From: an uncultured Granulosicoccaceae bacterium
GTDB lineage: Bacteria; Pseudomonadota; Gammaproteobacteria; JABXHR01
Assembly: GCA_937921805.1 (NCBI GenBank)
Contig: CAKZUS010000216.1
Coordinates: 1-7,570 of the forward strand
Direction: 5' to 3'
Length of the DNA: 7,570 bases
The first letter of the stretch is position 1, and each line of letters starts with the position of its first letter. A model generated the notes under the pieces. That model saw only the letters and a program-made list of their open reading frames with translations. It was not told where the DNA came from and made no database searches. This document shows positions 1 through 5,688 of the stretch, piece by piece. Both the position numbers and the translations under genes were made by a program.

Positions 1-210
1 ACCGATGAGCGCCACAACGCGTTGTCGCAGTACCCATATCACCGCCACCAGCGTCCCTAGGTGCACTGCCACATCAAAAGCTAAACCCTGGTCTCGCCAG
101 CCCAAGAGCTGGGGCAGAATGACCAAATGCCCAGAGCTAGAGATCGGGAGAAACTCGGTCAGCCCCTGCAGCAAAGCCAGCCAGGCAGCATGCTCTAGCG
201 CTGGCCCCAT
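1..210 (-). CDS. uppP: Undecaprenyl-diphosphatase UppP/BacA (N-terminal part, cut by window edge)
   Basis: UppP is an integral membrane enzyme that dephosphorylates undecaprenyl diphosphate to undecaprenyl phosphate, recycling the lipid carrier for peptidoglycan and other envelope polymers. Only the first 70 residues are present; the frame runs open off the left edge. The visible part has the family hallmark QGLTEFLPISSSGH at residues 15-28, containing the (E/Q)xxxE signature (Q15, E19) and the serine-rich segment ending in H28. A second conserved block, FDVAVHLGTL, lies at 45-54 at the start of a hydrophobic helix. The ATG at 208-210 shares one base with the folB stop (TAATG). A GGGAG sits 8 bases upstream, inside the folB end (219-223), so translational coupling to folB is likely. 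The family is usually about 270 residues, so most of the gene lies outside the window. Confidence 0.93.
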   Translation of the reverse strand, partial: MGPALEHAAWLALLQGLTEFLPISSSGHLVILPQLLGWRDQGLAFDVAVHLGTLVAVIWVLRQRVVALIG

Positions 211-563
211 TAGTCAGGCTCCCGCGTGACCCGCACGCCCACGGTCTGCGCCGCAGCCACCGCTCCAGGCTTGTAGACCGTCACATCGACTTTGGCTATA
301 GGATATTGAGACAGTAGCCAGCGCGCGAGGCCATCGGCAACCGCCTCAATCAGCAGGCAGCGCGCTTCGCGAATCCAAACAATAATGCGCTGGCTTATTG
401 CGTCATAGTCGAGCGTCTCGGCGAGGTCATCGCCCCGTGCAGCAGCGCTGATATCGCAGTGCATGGTCACGTCGAGCAGCAGGCGCTGCTCTATCTCACG
501 CTCCCAGTCATACGCGCCAATCACCGCGTCTACTTGTAGTTGTTGAATGAAAACCTGGTCCAC
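210..563 (-). CDS. folB: Dihydroneopterin aldolase FolB
   Basis: FolB is a cytosolic folate-biosynthesis enzyme that cleaves 7,8-dihydroneopterin to 6-hydroxymethyl-7,8-dihydropterin and glycolaldehyde, and usually also epimerises the substrate. The 117-residue product has the normal family length. Visible family features are GAYDWERE at 16-23 with the conserved Glu (E21), the LDYDAI segment with Y53, LIEAVAD at 71-77 with the pterin-anchoring Glu (E73), and YKPGAV at 97-102 carrying the catalytic Lys (K98). The start is GTG (561-563): MDQVFIQQL aligns directly with the E. coli N-terminus (MDIVFIEQL as I recall it), and I see no better start. No clear Shine-Dalgarno precedes it, so translation may be modest. 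It leads a unit with uppP, whose ATG overlaps its stop, and diverges from rpmB across 115 bases. Confidence 0.95.
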   Translation of the reverse strand: MDQVFIQQLQVDAVIGAYDWEREIEQRLLLDVTMHCDISAAARGDDLAETLDYDAISQRIIVWIREARCLLIEAVADGLARWLLSQYPIAKVDVTVYKPGAVAAAQTVGVRVTREPD

Positions 564-621
564 AGCGGGTTCTAATAACGAGAAGAACGCCCCACGCTAT
601 CACAAGTGGTGCGATTTTTTC

Positions 622-650
622 TTGCTAAATAAGTGGATTTTCTATATATT
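622..650 (+). promoter_or_regulatory. Sigma70-type promoter of rpmB-rpmG
   Basis: A -35-like TTGCTA (622-627) and a -10-like TATATT (645-650, five of six consensus bases) are separated by exactly 17 bases in a markedly AT-rich stretch. This predicts a start of transcription near 657 and a leader of only about 22 bases. It is the best-looking promoter in the window and fits the high expression expected of ribosomal protein genes. The assignment comes from sequence match only. Confidence 0.6.
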
Positions 651-678
651 TTCTTGTTTCATTTTTCGGAGCTTGATC

Positions 679-915
679 ATGTCTAGAGTATGTCAGGTTA
701 CTGGGAAGCGTCCTGTTACGGGCAACAATGTTTCGCACGCCAACAACCGGACCAAGCGCCGCTTCCTACCCAACCTCCACAACCACCGCTTTTGGGTGGA
801 GACTGAGCAGCGCTTTGTGTCGCTGCGTGTCTCTAGCAAAGGTATGCGTATCATCGACAAAAAAGGCATTGACACCGTTCTTGGCGATATTCGCGCTAAC
901 GGCATTAAGGTCTAA
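679..915 (+). CDS. rpmB: 50S ribosomal protein L28 (bL28)
   Basis: This is bL28, a small basic structural protein of the large ribosomal subunit. The 78-residue product has the same length as the E. coli protein as I recall it and follows it closely: MSRVCQVTGKRPVTGNN at the start, then TKRRFLPNLH, HRFWVE, and RIIDKKGIDTVL near the end. It has a single cysteine (C5), so it is the form without the zinc-binding CxxC pairs. The ATG at 679 is chosen because GGAG (668-671) lies 7 bases upstream and the protein begins with the family N-terminus; the frame stays open further upstream, but that sequence is not L28-like. It is the first gene of a two-gene unit with rpmG, 14 bases downstream. Confidence 0.98.
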   Translation: MSRVCQVTGKRPVTGNNVSHANNRTKRRFLPNLHNHRFWVETEQRFVSLRVSSKGMRIIDKKGIDTVLGDIRANGIKV

Positions 916-929
916 GGAGCACTTACACC

Positions 930-1085
930 ATGCGTGACAAAATCAAACTAGTCTCCTCTGCCGGTACGGGTCACTTCTACACCACCGACAAGAACAAGCG
1001 CACCACCACGGATAAGCTCGAATTCAAAAAGTTCGACCCCGTAGTGCGCAAGCACGTGATCTACAAAGAAGCCAAAATCAAATAG
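930..1085 (+). CDS. rpmG: 50S ribosomal protein L33 (bL33), zinc-free form
   Basis: This is bL33, a small protein of the large ribosomal subunit near the E site. The 51-residue product contains KIKLVSSAGTGHFYTT near the start and FDPVVRKHVIYKEAKIK at the end, nearly matching the E. coli protein. It has no cysteine, so it is the zinc-independent form. Its N-terminus is a few residues shorter than the E. coli one (MRDKIK against MAKGIREKIK as I recall it). GGAG at 916-919 directly follows the rpmB stop and lies 10 bases before the ATG. The gene is co-transcribed with rpmB and followed by a strong hairpin terminator. In E. coli the next gene would be mutM; here two other genes intervene. Confidence 0.98.
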   Translation: MRDKIKLVSSAGTGHFYTTDKNKRTTTDKLEFKKFDPVVRKHVIYKEAKIK

Positions 1086-1098
1086 TCTTCTTATGTAA

Positions 1099-1141
1099 CG
1101 CGCACAAAAAAGCCGACTGCATGTCGGCTTTTTTGTGCGCG
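1099..1141. terminator. Bidirectional intrinsic terminator between rpmG and desA
   Basis: A perfect 19-bp inverted repeat (arms 1099-1117 and 1123-1141) flanks a 5-base loop, TGCAT. The GC-rich core GCCGAC/GTCGGC is preceded by a run of six A and followed by a run of six T. The U-tract is therefore present on both strands, which suits the convergent arrangement of rpmG (plus) and the desaturase gene (minus). The stem continues beyond the A/T tracts into GC-rich outer arms. Confidence 0.93.
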
Positions 1142-1168
1142 ATGGCTTCTCAGAGAAGCCGCTACGCG

Positions 1169-2338
1169 CTACGCAATCGCGTAGCCACGCAGGCGCTGTG
1201 CAAATTCTTGCAAAGAGGCGATACCACTGGCCTCTGCCTCAGCACACCACTCCTGGAAGGCACTGACTAGGCGGTCATGATTGGCCCCCGCCATCGACCA
1301 TATCGCCTGCAGACGCGTGCGAAATTCATACACCGTCGCCAAGTCTTCATCCAGCCCAATAGCCGCTGCAATCTTGTCCAAACCCGCTTGATCCAAAATC
1401 GCCTTTGCGCGAATCAGGGGCTTACGCGCCGCAGCCAGCGTCGCGCGCTCGCGGCTATCAGCATCGACCATTGCCATGCGGTGCACGGGTTTGATGACAC
1501 CGCGCGCATAACTCTCCATCACGTGCATGCGACTGACAATCAGGGCTTTGACTGTATCGATATCGAGCTGTACTTTTTTCTCGTCTAATTGCGGGCGAGG
1601 CGCAACGCGGCGCACCTTGGCGAGGCCCAGCGCGCGCAATACGCAGATATACATCCAGCCCACATCGAACTCCCAGCGGCGCATGGAAAACTTGGCAGAA
1701 CTGGGGTAGGCGTGGTGATTATTATGCAGTTCTTCGCCAGCGATGAGGATCGCAAACGGGACGATATTGGTTGCCGCATCGTCACATTCGAAATTGCGAT
1801 ATCCCCAAAAATGTCCAATGCCATTGATCACACCTGCCGCCAGCACAGGGATGCAGAGCATCTGCAACGCAAAAAGAGTGATCCCCAACATGCCAAACAT
1901 CAAGATGTTAAACACTAGGACCAACATGATTCCGAGATTTTGGTGGCGCTGATACACATTGTGCTCAACCCAGTCCTCGGGGCAGCCTACGCTAAATTTT
2001 TTGACGGTCGCCTCGTTGTGCGTCTCGCTGTTATACAGCTCAGCGCCTTCGAGCAACACTTTGCCCAGCCCCAGCACTTGAGGACTATGTGGATCTTCAT
2101 CGGTCTCGCAACGGGCATGATGTTTGCGATGTACTGCCACCCATTCCCTGGTCACCATGCTGGTGAACAGCCATAACCAGAGGCGAAAAAAGTGCGACAC
2201 CACCGGATGCAGCTCCAAAGCGCGGTGCGCTTGGCAGCGATGCAGGTATAGCGTCACACCCAATAAAGTGATGTGGCAAGTGATCACAACATACAAAGTC
2301 ATTTGCCACCAGGTGGCATCAAGTAGACCAGTGAGCAT
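1169..2338 (-). CDS. desA: DesA-like membrane delta-9 fatty acid desaturase
   Basis: This is an integral membrane di-iron desaturase that introduces a cis double bond into acyl chains using O2 and electrons from a redox partner. In P. aeruginosa the related DesA acts on phospholipid acyl chains. The 389-residue protein carries all three histidine boxes: HRCQAH (33-38), HRKHH (70-74) and HNNHH (205-209), plus the extra His in GHFWGYRNFE (H176). CETDEDPHSP (77-86) and EEWEFD-like regions of the family are also recognisable, the latter as RRWEFDVGW. Hydrophobic segments lie at about 13-31 and 137-172. After about residue 240 comes a charged helical C-terminal region also present in DesA. The ATG at 2338 is preferred: GGAG lies 10 bases upstream, whereas the ATG at 2347 leaves only 1 base, and MLTGLLD aligns with the DesA N-terminus. 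It is transcribed alone, divergent from the next gene. Delta-9 specificity is inferred from family. Confidence 0.92.
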   Translation of the reverse strand: MLTGLLDATWWQMTLYVVITCHITLLGVTLYLHRCQAHRALELHPVVSHFFRLWLWLFTSMVTREWVAVHRKHHARCETDEDPHSPQVLGLGKVLLEGAELYNSETHNEATVKKFSVGCPEDWVEHNVYQRHQNLGIMLVLVFNILMFGMLGITLFALQMLCIPVLAAGVINGIGHFWGYRNFECDDAATNIVPFAILIAGEELHNNHHAYPSSAKFSMRRWEFDVGWMYICVLRALGLAKVRRVAPRPQLDEKKVQLDIDTVKALIVSRMHVMESYARGVIKPVHRMAMVDADSRERATLAAARKPLIRAKAILDQAGLDKIAAAIGLDEDLATVYEFRTRLQAIWSMAGANHDRLVSAFQEWCAEAEASGIASLQEFAQRLRGYAIA

Positions 2339-2348
2339 AAGACTCATT

Positions 2349-2352
2349 CTCC
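2349..2352 (-). promoter_or_regulatory. Ribosome binding site deciding the desA start
   Basis: GGAG on the minus strand lies 10 bases before the ATG at 2338 but only 1 base before the in-frame ATG at 2347. The second ATG is therefore the more likely start, which makes the protein 389 rather than 392 residues. Confidence 0.55.
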
Positions 2353-2363
2353 GTTTCAATTTT

Positions 2364-2388
2364 CGCGAGTGCAAACTGCGCGAGCAAA
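2364..2388. repeat. Short direct repeat in the desA / DUF4340 divergent spacer
   Basis: CGCGAG-TG-CAAA (2364-2375) is followed by CGCGAG-CAAA (2379-2388), the starts being 15 bases apart. It lies in the 69-base spacer between the two divergent genes, where their promoters must be or begin. No clear -35/-10 pair was seen on either strand. It could be a pair of regulator half-sites or chance. Confidence 0.3.
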
Positions 2389-2407
2389 GGTAACCCATTT
2401 TCAGAGT

Positions 2408-3184
2408 ATGCGCCGCAATCAACGTTTTTTTAACAATGTGCTGATCTACATCGGCCTCGTAGCCCTCGCCTTTGTGGTGTGGGATGACTACCACAAACGC
2501 ACAAGCGCCGAGCGCGAGGCGATAACGTCGCTTTTCCCGACAACGCTGACTGCCTTTAGCATAGAGCGACCAGCACAATCTGACATGCAGTTTCTGCGCG
2601 CACTACATGACGACGGCAGCCACGGGCCATGGAGGATGTTACAGCCTGTTAACGCTCCTGCCGACTCTGACCGCATTGATGCCGTATTGTCCTTGCTGCG
2701 CGCGCGCTCACCCGTGAAGCGCAACAGCGACGATATCGCACCGCAAAGCATCGGCCTAGACGAGCGCAGCGTGATGTTTCGCACGCCGGGCTGGGAGATC
2801 CAATTCGGGGCTATAGACCCCTTGGGCGAATGGCAGTGGATTCGCAGCAATGGCCAGGTCGGCAAAATTGACCCCAGCTACAGTGAGCTACTGCGCGCAG
2901 ACAGTGGGGGATTTGTGAGTCGAGTATTGCTGCCGCAGCACACCAACCGCGTGCAGCTCGGCTCCACCATACTGCCCATAGCGCCCTGGCAGCGCTACCA
3001 AGCCGATGCAATACAACGCGCCAGCACAGGGGATGCCCTGAGCCTGAGCATGCGAGTAGGCGACGAGGAGCAGGTTTTTGCCTTGCGTCAATTGGCCGGC
3101 GACTATGCCTTGCAACCGCCGGGGGCTGACTACGAGTTCTTACTCAGTGCCGAGACCGCACGCGCCTTGGGGCTGGCACAATAA
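2408..3184 (+). CDS. Membrane-anchored DUF4340-like protein, function unknown
   Basis: I cannot assign a function. The 258-residue product starts with a basic stretch (MRRNQRFFNN) and a hydrophobic segment at about 11-25, followed by charged residues. This reads as an uncleaved signal anchor with the rest in the periplasm. The body resembles DUF4340: an early FSIERP strand (50-55), a GPWRMLQPVNAPAD block (73-86), then DRIDAVLSLL (88-97) and IGLDE (115-119). It has no cysteine and no evident catalytic motif. The ATG at 2408 is preferred over a GTG at 2369 because it puts the basic N-terminus directly before the membrane segment; only a weak AGAG precedes it, at very short spacing. It diverges from desA and ends 27 bases before mutM, so the two are probably co-transcribed. 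The domain name is from recognition of the pattern, not a search. Confidence 0.85.
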   Translation: MRRNQRFFNNVLIYIGLVALAFVVWDDYHKRTSAEREAITSLFPTTLTAFSIERPAQSDMQFLRALHDDGSHGPWRMLQPVNAPADSDRIDAVLSLLRARSPVKRNSDDIAPQSIGLDERSVMFRTPGWEIQFGAIDPLGEWQWIRSNGQVGKIDPSYSELLRADSGGFVSRVLLPQHTNRVQLGSTILPIAPWQRYQADAIQRASTGDALSLSMRVGDEEQVFALRQLAGDYALQPPGADYEFLLSAETARALGLAQ

Positions 3185-3201
3185 GACCAAGCTCTTCGCG
3201 C

Positions 3202-3205
3202 GAGG
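3202..3205 (+). promoter_or_regulatory. Ribosome binding site deciding the mutM GTG start
   Basis: GAGG lies 6 bases before the GTG at 3212. An in-frame TTG at 3206 directly abuts this site and cannot use it. The choice matters because MutM needs Pro at position 2, exposed after Met removal, as its catalytic N-terminus. Confidence 0.75.
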
Positions 3206-3211
3206 TTGTCC

Positions 3212-4018
3212 GTGCCCGAACTCCCTGAAGTAGAAACTACCCGCCGTGGCCTCGCCCCGTGGGTGCAGAATCAGCGCATTCTTAGCATGGACGTGCGCCA
3301 GCCTCAGCTTCGGTGGCCCATTCCCTCTCGCATCGCTGCACTCGCTGGGGCGACGCTGCTCGATATTGAGCGCCGCGCCAAGTATTTGCGTTTTGTCACC
3401 GATCAAGGGCGCTTTGTCGTACACCTGGGCATGAGCGGCAGCTTGCGCGTCGAGACCACCCCGTCCCTGCCACGCAAGCACGATCATGTAGTGATGCAAC
3501 TAGAACAGGCTCGGGTGCTCTACCACGACCCTCGTCGATTTGGCTACTGGCTATGGGAAGATGAGGCCACCGTCGCGCGCCTGCTCACCCCCTTGGGCCC
3601 CGAGCCGCTAGGGCCAGATTTTCACGCAGACTATTTGTTTCGTGCCACACGCAAGCGGCGTGTGCCTATCAAGCAAGTCTTGATGGATGCCAAAGTGGTA
3701 GTGGGAATTGGAAATATTTACGCCAGCGAAAGCCTCTATGAGGCCGGGGTGCGCCCACAGCGCCCAGCGCAACGGGTGACCCGCGCCGAGTGCGAGCGCA
3801 TCGTGGCAGCAAGCCAACGCATCTTGCAGCACTCCATTGCCATGGGGGGCACCACTTTGCGTGATTTTGTCAACAGCGATGGGCAGCCGGGGTATTTTGC
3901 GCAGACACTGCGCGTCTATGCCAATGCGGGGGAGCCTTGCTCGCACTGCGCGGCAGGTATTCGCTCGCTAATCATTGCCCAGCGCAACAGTTTTTACTGT
4001 CCGAAGTGCCAAACCTAA
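3212..4018 (+). CDS. mutM: Formamidopyrimidine-DNA glycosylase MutM (Fpg)
   Basis: MutM is a bifunctional DNA repair glycosylase/AP lyase that excises 8-oxoguanine and formamidopyrimidines and cuts the abasic site by beta,delta-elimination. The 268-residue product has the family length. The catalytic Pro2 and Glu3 are in MPELPEVET, Lys57 is in RRAKYL, and M74 is in HLGMSGSL. DPRRFG lies at 106-111, and the helix-two-turn-helix block VVVGIGNIYASES at 162-174. A C-terminal zinc finger uses C243, C246, C263 and C266, with the conserved Arg (R258) in its hairpin. The start is GTG, which alone yields the required Pro at position 2. It follows the DUF4340-like gene by 27 bases and converges on the PilZ gene with 14 bases between stops; I see no strong terminator there. 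Confidence 0.97.
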   Translation: MPELPEVETTRRGLAPWVQNQRILSMDVRQPQLRWPIPSRIAALAGATLLDIERRAKYLRFVTDQGRFVVHLGMSGSLRVETTPSLPRKHDHVVMQLEQARVLYHDPRRFGYWLWEDEATVARLLTPLGPEPLGPDFHADYLFRATRKRRVPIKQVLMDAKVVVGIGNIYASESLYEAGVRPQRPAQRVTRAECERIVAASQRILQHSIAMGGTTLRDFVNSDGQPGYFAQTLRVYANAGEPCSHCAAGIRSLIIAQRNSFYCPKCQT

Positions 4019-4032
4019 TGGACTAACAGGCC

Positions 4033-4794
4033 TTAGCGTTCAGCGGCCTCGCGCCGAGCAATAAACTGCGCCTGGATCACAAAGCGGTCGACCTCATCTT
4101 GGATACGTTGTTCTAGCTCGATAAATTCAACCCCAATTTGCAGGACTTCGCGATGCTCATTGTGCACAAAATGGCGCATCACGCCCTCGACAACAAGAGA
4201 CTGCTCCGTGTCGGGGACAATCCAACGTAACTTGCACGTCACTGGCACCGCATCGGGTAGCGGCACTTCTTTGACCTTGAAAGTCGTAACGCGGCAACCG
4301 CTGACCGAGAGATCAGACAGCTCACAATCCAGCGTGACGGTACGGTCAAAAAACTCTCCGTCCTCGTCTTCGTCCTCGAAGGTGAACATCGCCTCAACCA
4401 TAAGATTCATCATCTCGCCGATTTGCACTCGGTATCCGTCGCGACGCTGCTTATAGGACATCGACTCTGGAAAGGCCACACGGTAGGCTTTATTGCCTTC
4501 AATTTTGGCGACTTTGATCGCCCGGACATTGCTAAAGAAGATGTCCACGCCCTGGTCATTGCCGCGCACCGAAAAGATGCTGCCGCGCATCGCCATGTCA
4601 TTAGCGGTATTCGTATTGAATTCGTCGAGCAATACGGTGCGCCCCGCAGTATCAACTCCCACGACCATCGTATTGGCAAACTCGGAGCTGCCACGAAAAT
4701 TGACCCCAAGCATGGTTCGATTGCGTTCTAGAGATTTGAGTATGCTACCCATGCGACTCGCATCGGAAACAGTAAAATTCTGTCCTCTATCCAT
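4033..4794 (-). CDS. YcgR-like PilZ domain protein (c-di-GMP receptor)
   Basis: This is a probable cyclic di-GMP receptor of the YcgR (flagellar brake-like) architecture. The 253-residue protein has an N-terminal YcgR-type beta domain (about 5-112, with FTVSDASRMGSILKSL at its start) and a C-terminal PilZ domain. Both halves of the c-di-GMP motif are intact: RxxxR as R118-D-G-Y-R122, and DxSxxG as D161-L-S-V-S-G166. The linker between them is long and strongly acidic (FEDEDEDGEFFD, 139-150). The C-terminus is an amphipathic helix. The ATG at 4794 has AGGA 3 bases upstream; an upstream in-frame TTG (4812) is less likely. It follows the ferredoxin gene by 66 bases and may be the last gene of that unit or have its own promoter. 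No flagellar or exopolysaccharide gene is near, so the output it controls is unknown. Confidence 0.85.
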   Translation of the reverse strand: MDRGQNFTVSDASRMGSILKSLERNRTMLGVNFRGSSEFANTMVVGVDTAGRTVLLDEFNTNTANDMAMRGSIFSVRGNDQGVDIFFSNVRAIKVAKIEGNKAYRVAFPESMSYKQRRDGYRVQIGEMMNLMVEAMFTFEDEDEDGEFFDRTVTLDCELSDLSVSGCRVTTFKVKEVPLPDAVPVTCKLRWIVPDTEQSLVVEGVMRHFVHNEHREVLQIGVEFIELEQRIQDEVDRFVIQAQFIARREAAER

Positions 4795-4860
4795 ATGTCC
4801 TACGCTGCCCAAGCCTATGCAAAGTTCGACTGTCCTCTACAAGAATTCGACGCACGCCCC

Positions 4861-5124
4861 TCATCCTTTAGGTTCGTTCTTCGCCATGAGACCTGTGTAC
4901 TTTTGCATCAACTGCGCCTGCGTCTCAGGCTGCGCAGCATCTATCACGATACATTCCACCGGGCAAACCTCTACGCACTGGCTGGTTTCGTAGTGCCCGA
5001 CGCATTCTGTACACAATGAAAACGCGATTTCATAGATTTCTTCACCCATGGTGATCGCAGCGTTGGGGCACTCTGGCTCACATACATCGCAATTGATGCA
5101 GTCATCAGTAATCAATAGCGCCAT
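4861..5124 (-). CDS. 2[4Fe-4S] ferredoxin, YfhL / Allochromatium type
   Basis: This is a small cytosolic electron carrier of the YfhL / Allochromatium vinosum ferredoxin type. The 87-residue protein has nine cysteines. The first motif is C9-x2-C12-x2-C15-x3-C19-P. The second is the expanded form C38-x2-C41-x8-C50-x3-C54-P, where the 8-residue insertion VGHYETSQ is diagnostic of this subfamily. By analogy with the A. vinosum protein, C9, C12, C15 and C54 bind one cluster and C19, C38, C41 and C50 the other, leaving C58 as the extra non-ligand cysteine. The C-terminal tail after about 62 is polar, as in the family. Its ATG is 3 bases after the coaD stop, so it is almost certainly co-transcribed and perhaps coupled with coaD. 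That pairing is common in gammaproteobacteria, but the physiological partner is not shown by the sequence. Confidence 0.95.
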   Translation of the reverse strand: MALLITDDCINCDVCEPECPNAAITMGEEIYEIAFSLCTECVGHYETSQCVEVCPVECIVIDAAQPETQAQLMQKYTGLMAKNEPKG

Positions 5125-5127
5125 ACT

Positions 5128-5604
5128 TCAGACCCCACTTCCGTGCTGTAACCTGCGTGCGACTTCCCGGGGCACAAAGCGTTCCACTTTGCCTCCCAAA
5201 CGGGCAATTTCGCGCACCATTGTCGACGATAAAAACTGAAACTCATGGCTCGAGGCGATGAACACCGTATCGATCTCTGGAGACATCTCTCTATTGATTC
5301 CTGCAAGTTGCATTTCATATTCAAAATCTGACACCGCTCGCAGTCCCCTGACCACGATCGAAGCCGCTTGCGCCTGTGCAAAGTCGACCAGTAAGCCCTC
5401 AAAACCCTGCACACTGACATTGGGGATGCAGAGCAAAGACTCCCGGCAAACCTCTACGCGTTCTTCAAGCGAAAATAACGGATTTTTGGCGTCACTTATC
5501 GCCACCGCTACGATCACTTCGTCAAACATCCGTCCAGCACGGCGCGCAATGTCGACATGCCCCCGTGTGATGGGATCAAACGTACCGGGATAAATTGCCC
5601 TCAT
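5128..5604 (-). CDS. coaD: Phosphopantetheine adenylyltransferase CoaD
   Basis: CoaD transfers AMP from ATP to 4'-phosphopantetheine, giving dephospho-CoA and pyrophosphate, the penultimate step of CoA synthesis in the cytosol. The 158-residue product has the family length. It shows the nucleotidyltransferase signature YPGTFDPITRGH (5-16) with the T/HxGH motif T13-R-G-H16, then KNPLFSLEER, VRGLRAVSDFEYEMQLAGINR in the middle, and the SSTMVRE motif near residue 126. The ATG at 5604 is followed at once by the family N-terminus (RAIYPGTF). Its ribosome site is weak (AGG about 10 bases upstream). It lies 84 bases after rsmD, a spacer that holds a 10-bp tandem repeat, and 3 bases before the ferredoxin gene. 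In E. coli coaD likewise converges on mutM; here two genes stand between. Confidence 0.97.
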   Translation of the reverse strand: MRAIYPGTFDPITRGHVDIARRAGRMFDEVIVAVAISDAKNPLFSLEERVEVCRESLLCIPNVSVQGFEGLLVDFAQAQAASIVVRGLRAVSDFEYEMQLAGINREMSPEIDTVFIASSHEFQFLSSTMVREIARLGGKVERFVPREVARRLQHGSGV

Positions 5605-5640
5605 CGCAGGCTGCCTACTCTGGGATCAGATCCAGATAGT

Positions 5641-5672
5641 ACGTGTATTCACACGTATTCACACGTATTCAC
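5641..5672. repeat. 10-bp tandem repeat in the rsmD-coaD spacer
   Basis: GTATTCACAC is repeated 2.8 times without error from 5645 to 5672. The four bases before it (5641-5644) extend a third, imperfect ACACGTATTC unit. The period equals one helical turn, so any protein bound to each unit would sit on one DNA face. The first unit also forms a small palindrome: 7-bp arms 5640-5646 and 5651-5657 around ATTC. The repeat lies 36 bases upstream of the coaD start and downstream of the rsmD stop. It could be an operator array for coaD, or a slippage-prone repeat with no role. Confidence 0.7.
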
Positions 5673-5688
5673 TGCTATGCGCCCCCCT

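Noticed and set aside
547..678. Extension of the rpmB frame back to 547
   Set aside because: L28 begins at MSRVCQ. The upstream part crosses the promoter and the folB start and has a non-protein-like composition.
2339..2578. Extension of the desaturase frame upstream to 2578 on the minus strand
   Set aside because: The extra residues are not desaturase-like and the segment overlaps the start of the divergent gene. Homology to DesA begins at MLTGLLD, and a ribosome site favours 2338.
4028..4049. AGGCC / GGCCT hairpin between the mutM and PilZ stops as a terminator
   Set aside because: The stem is only 5 bp, the loop is 12 bases and there is no T-run on either strand.
4780..4839. Exact 10-base repeat CTGTCCTCTA at 4780-4789 and 4830-4839
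   Set aside because: Several exact 10-base matches are expected by chance in a window this size, and one copy is inside the PilZ coding sequence.
5623..5633. GGATCAGATCC palindrome upstream of coaD
   Set aside because: It is a perfect but very short palindrome (5-bp arms) with no match to a known operator that I can name; too little to call a site.
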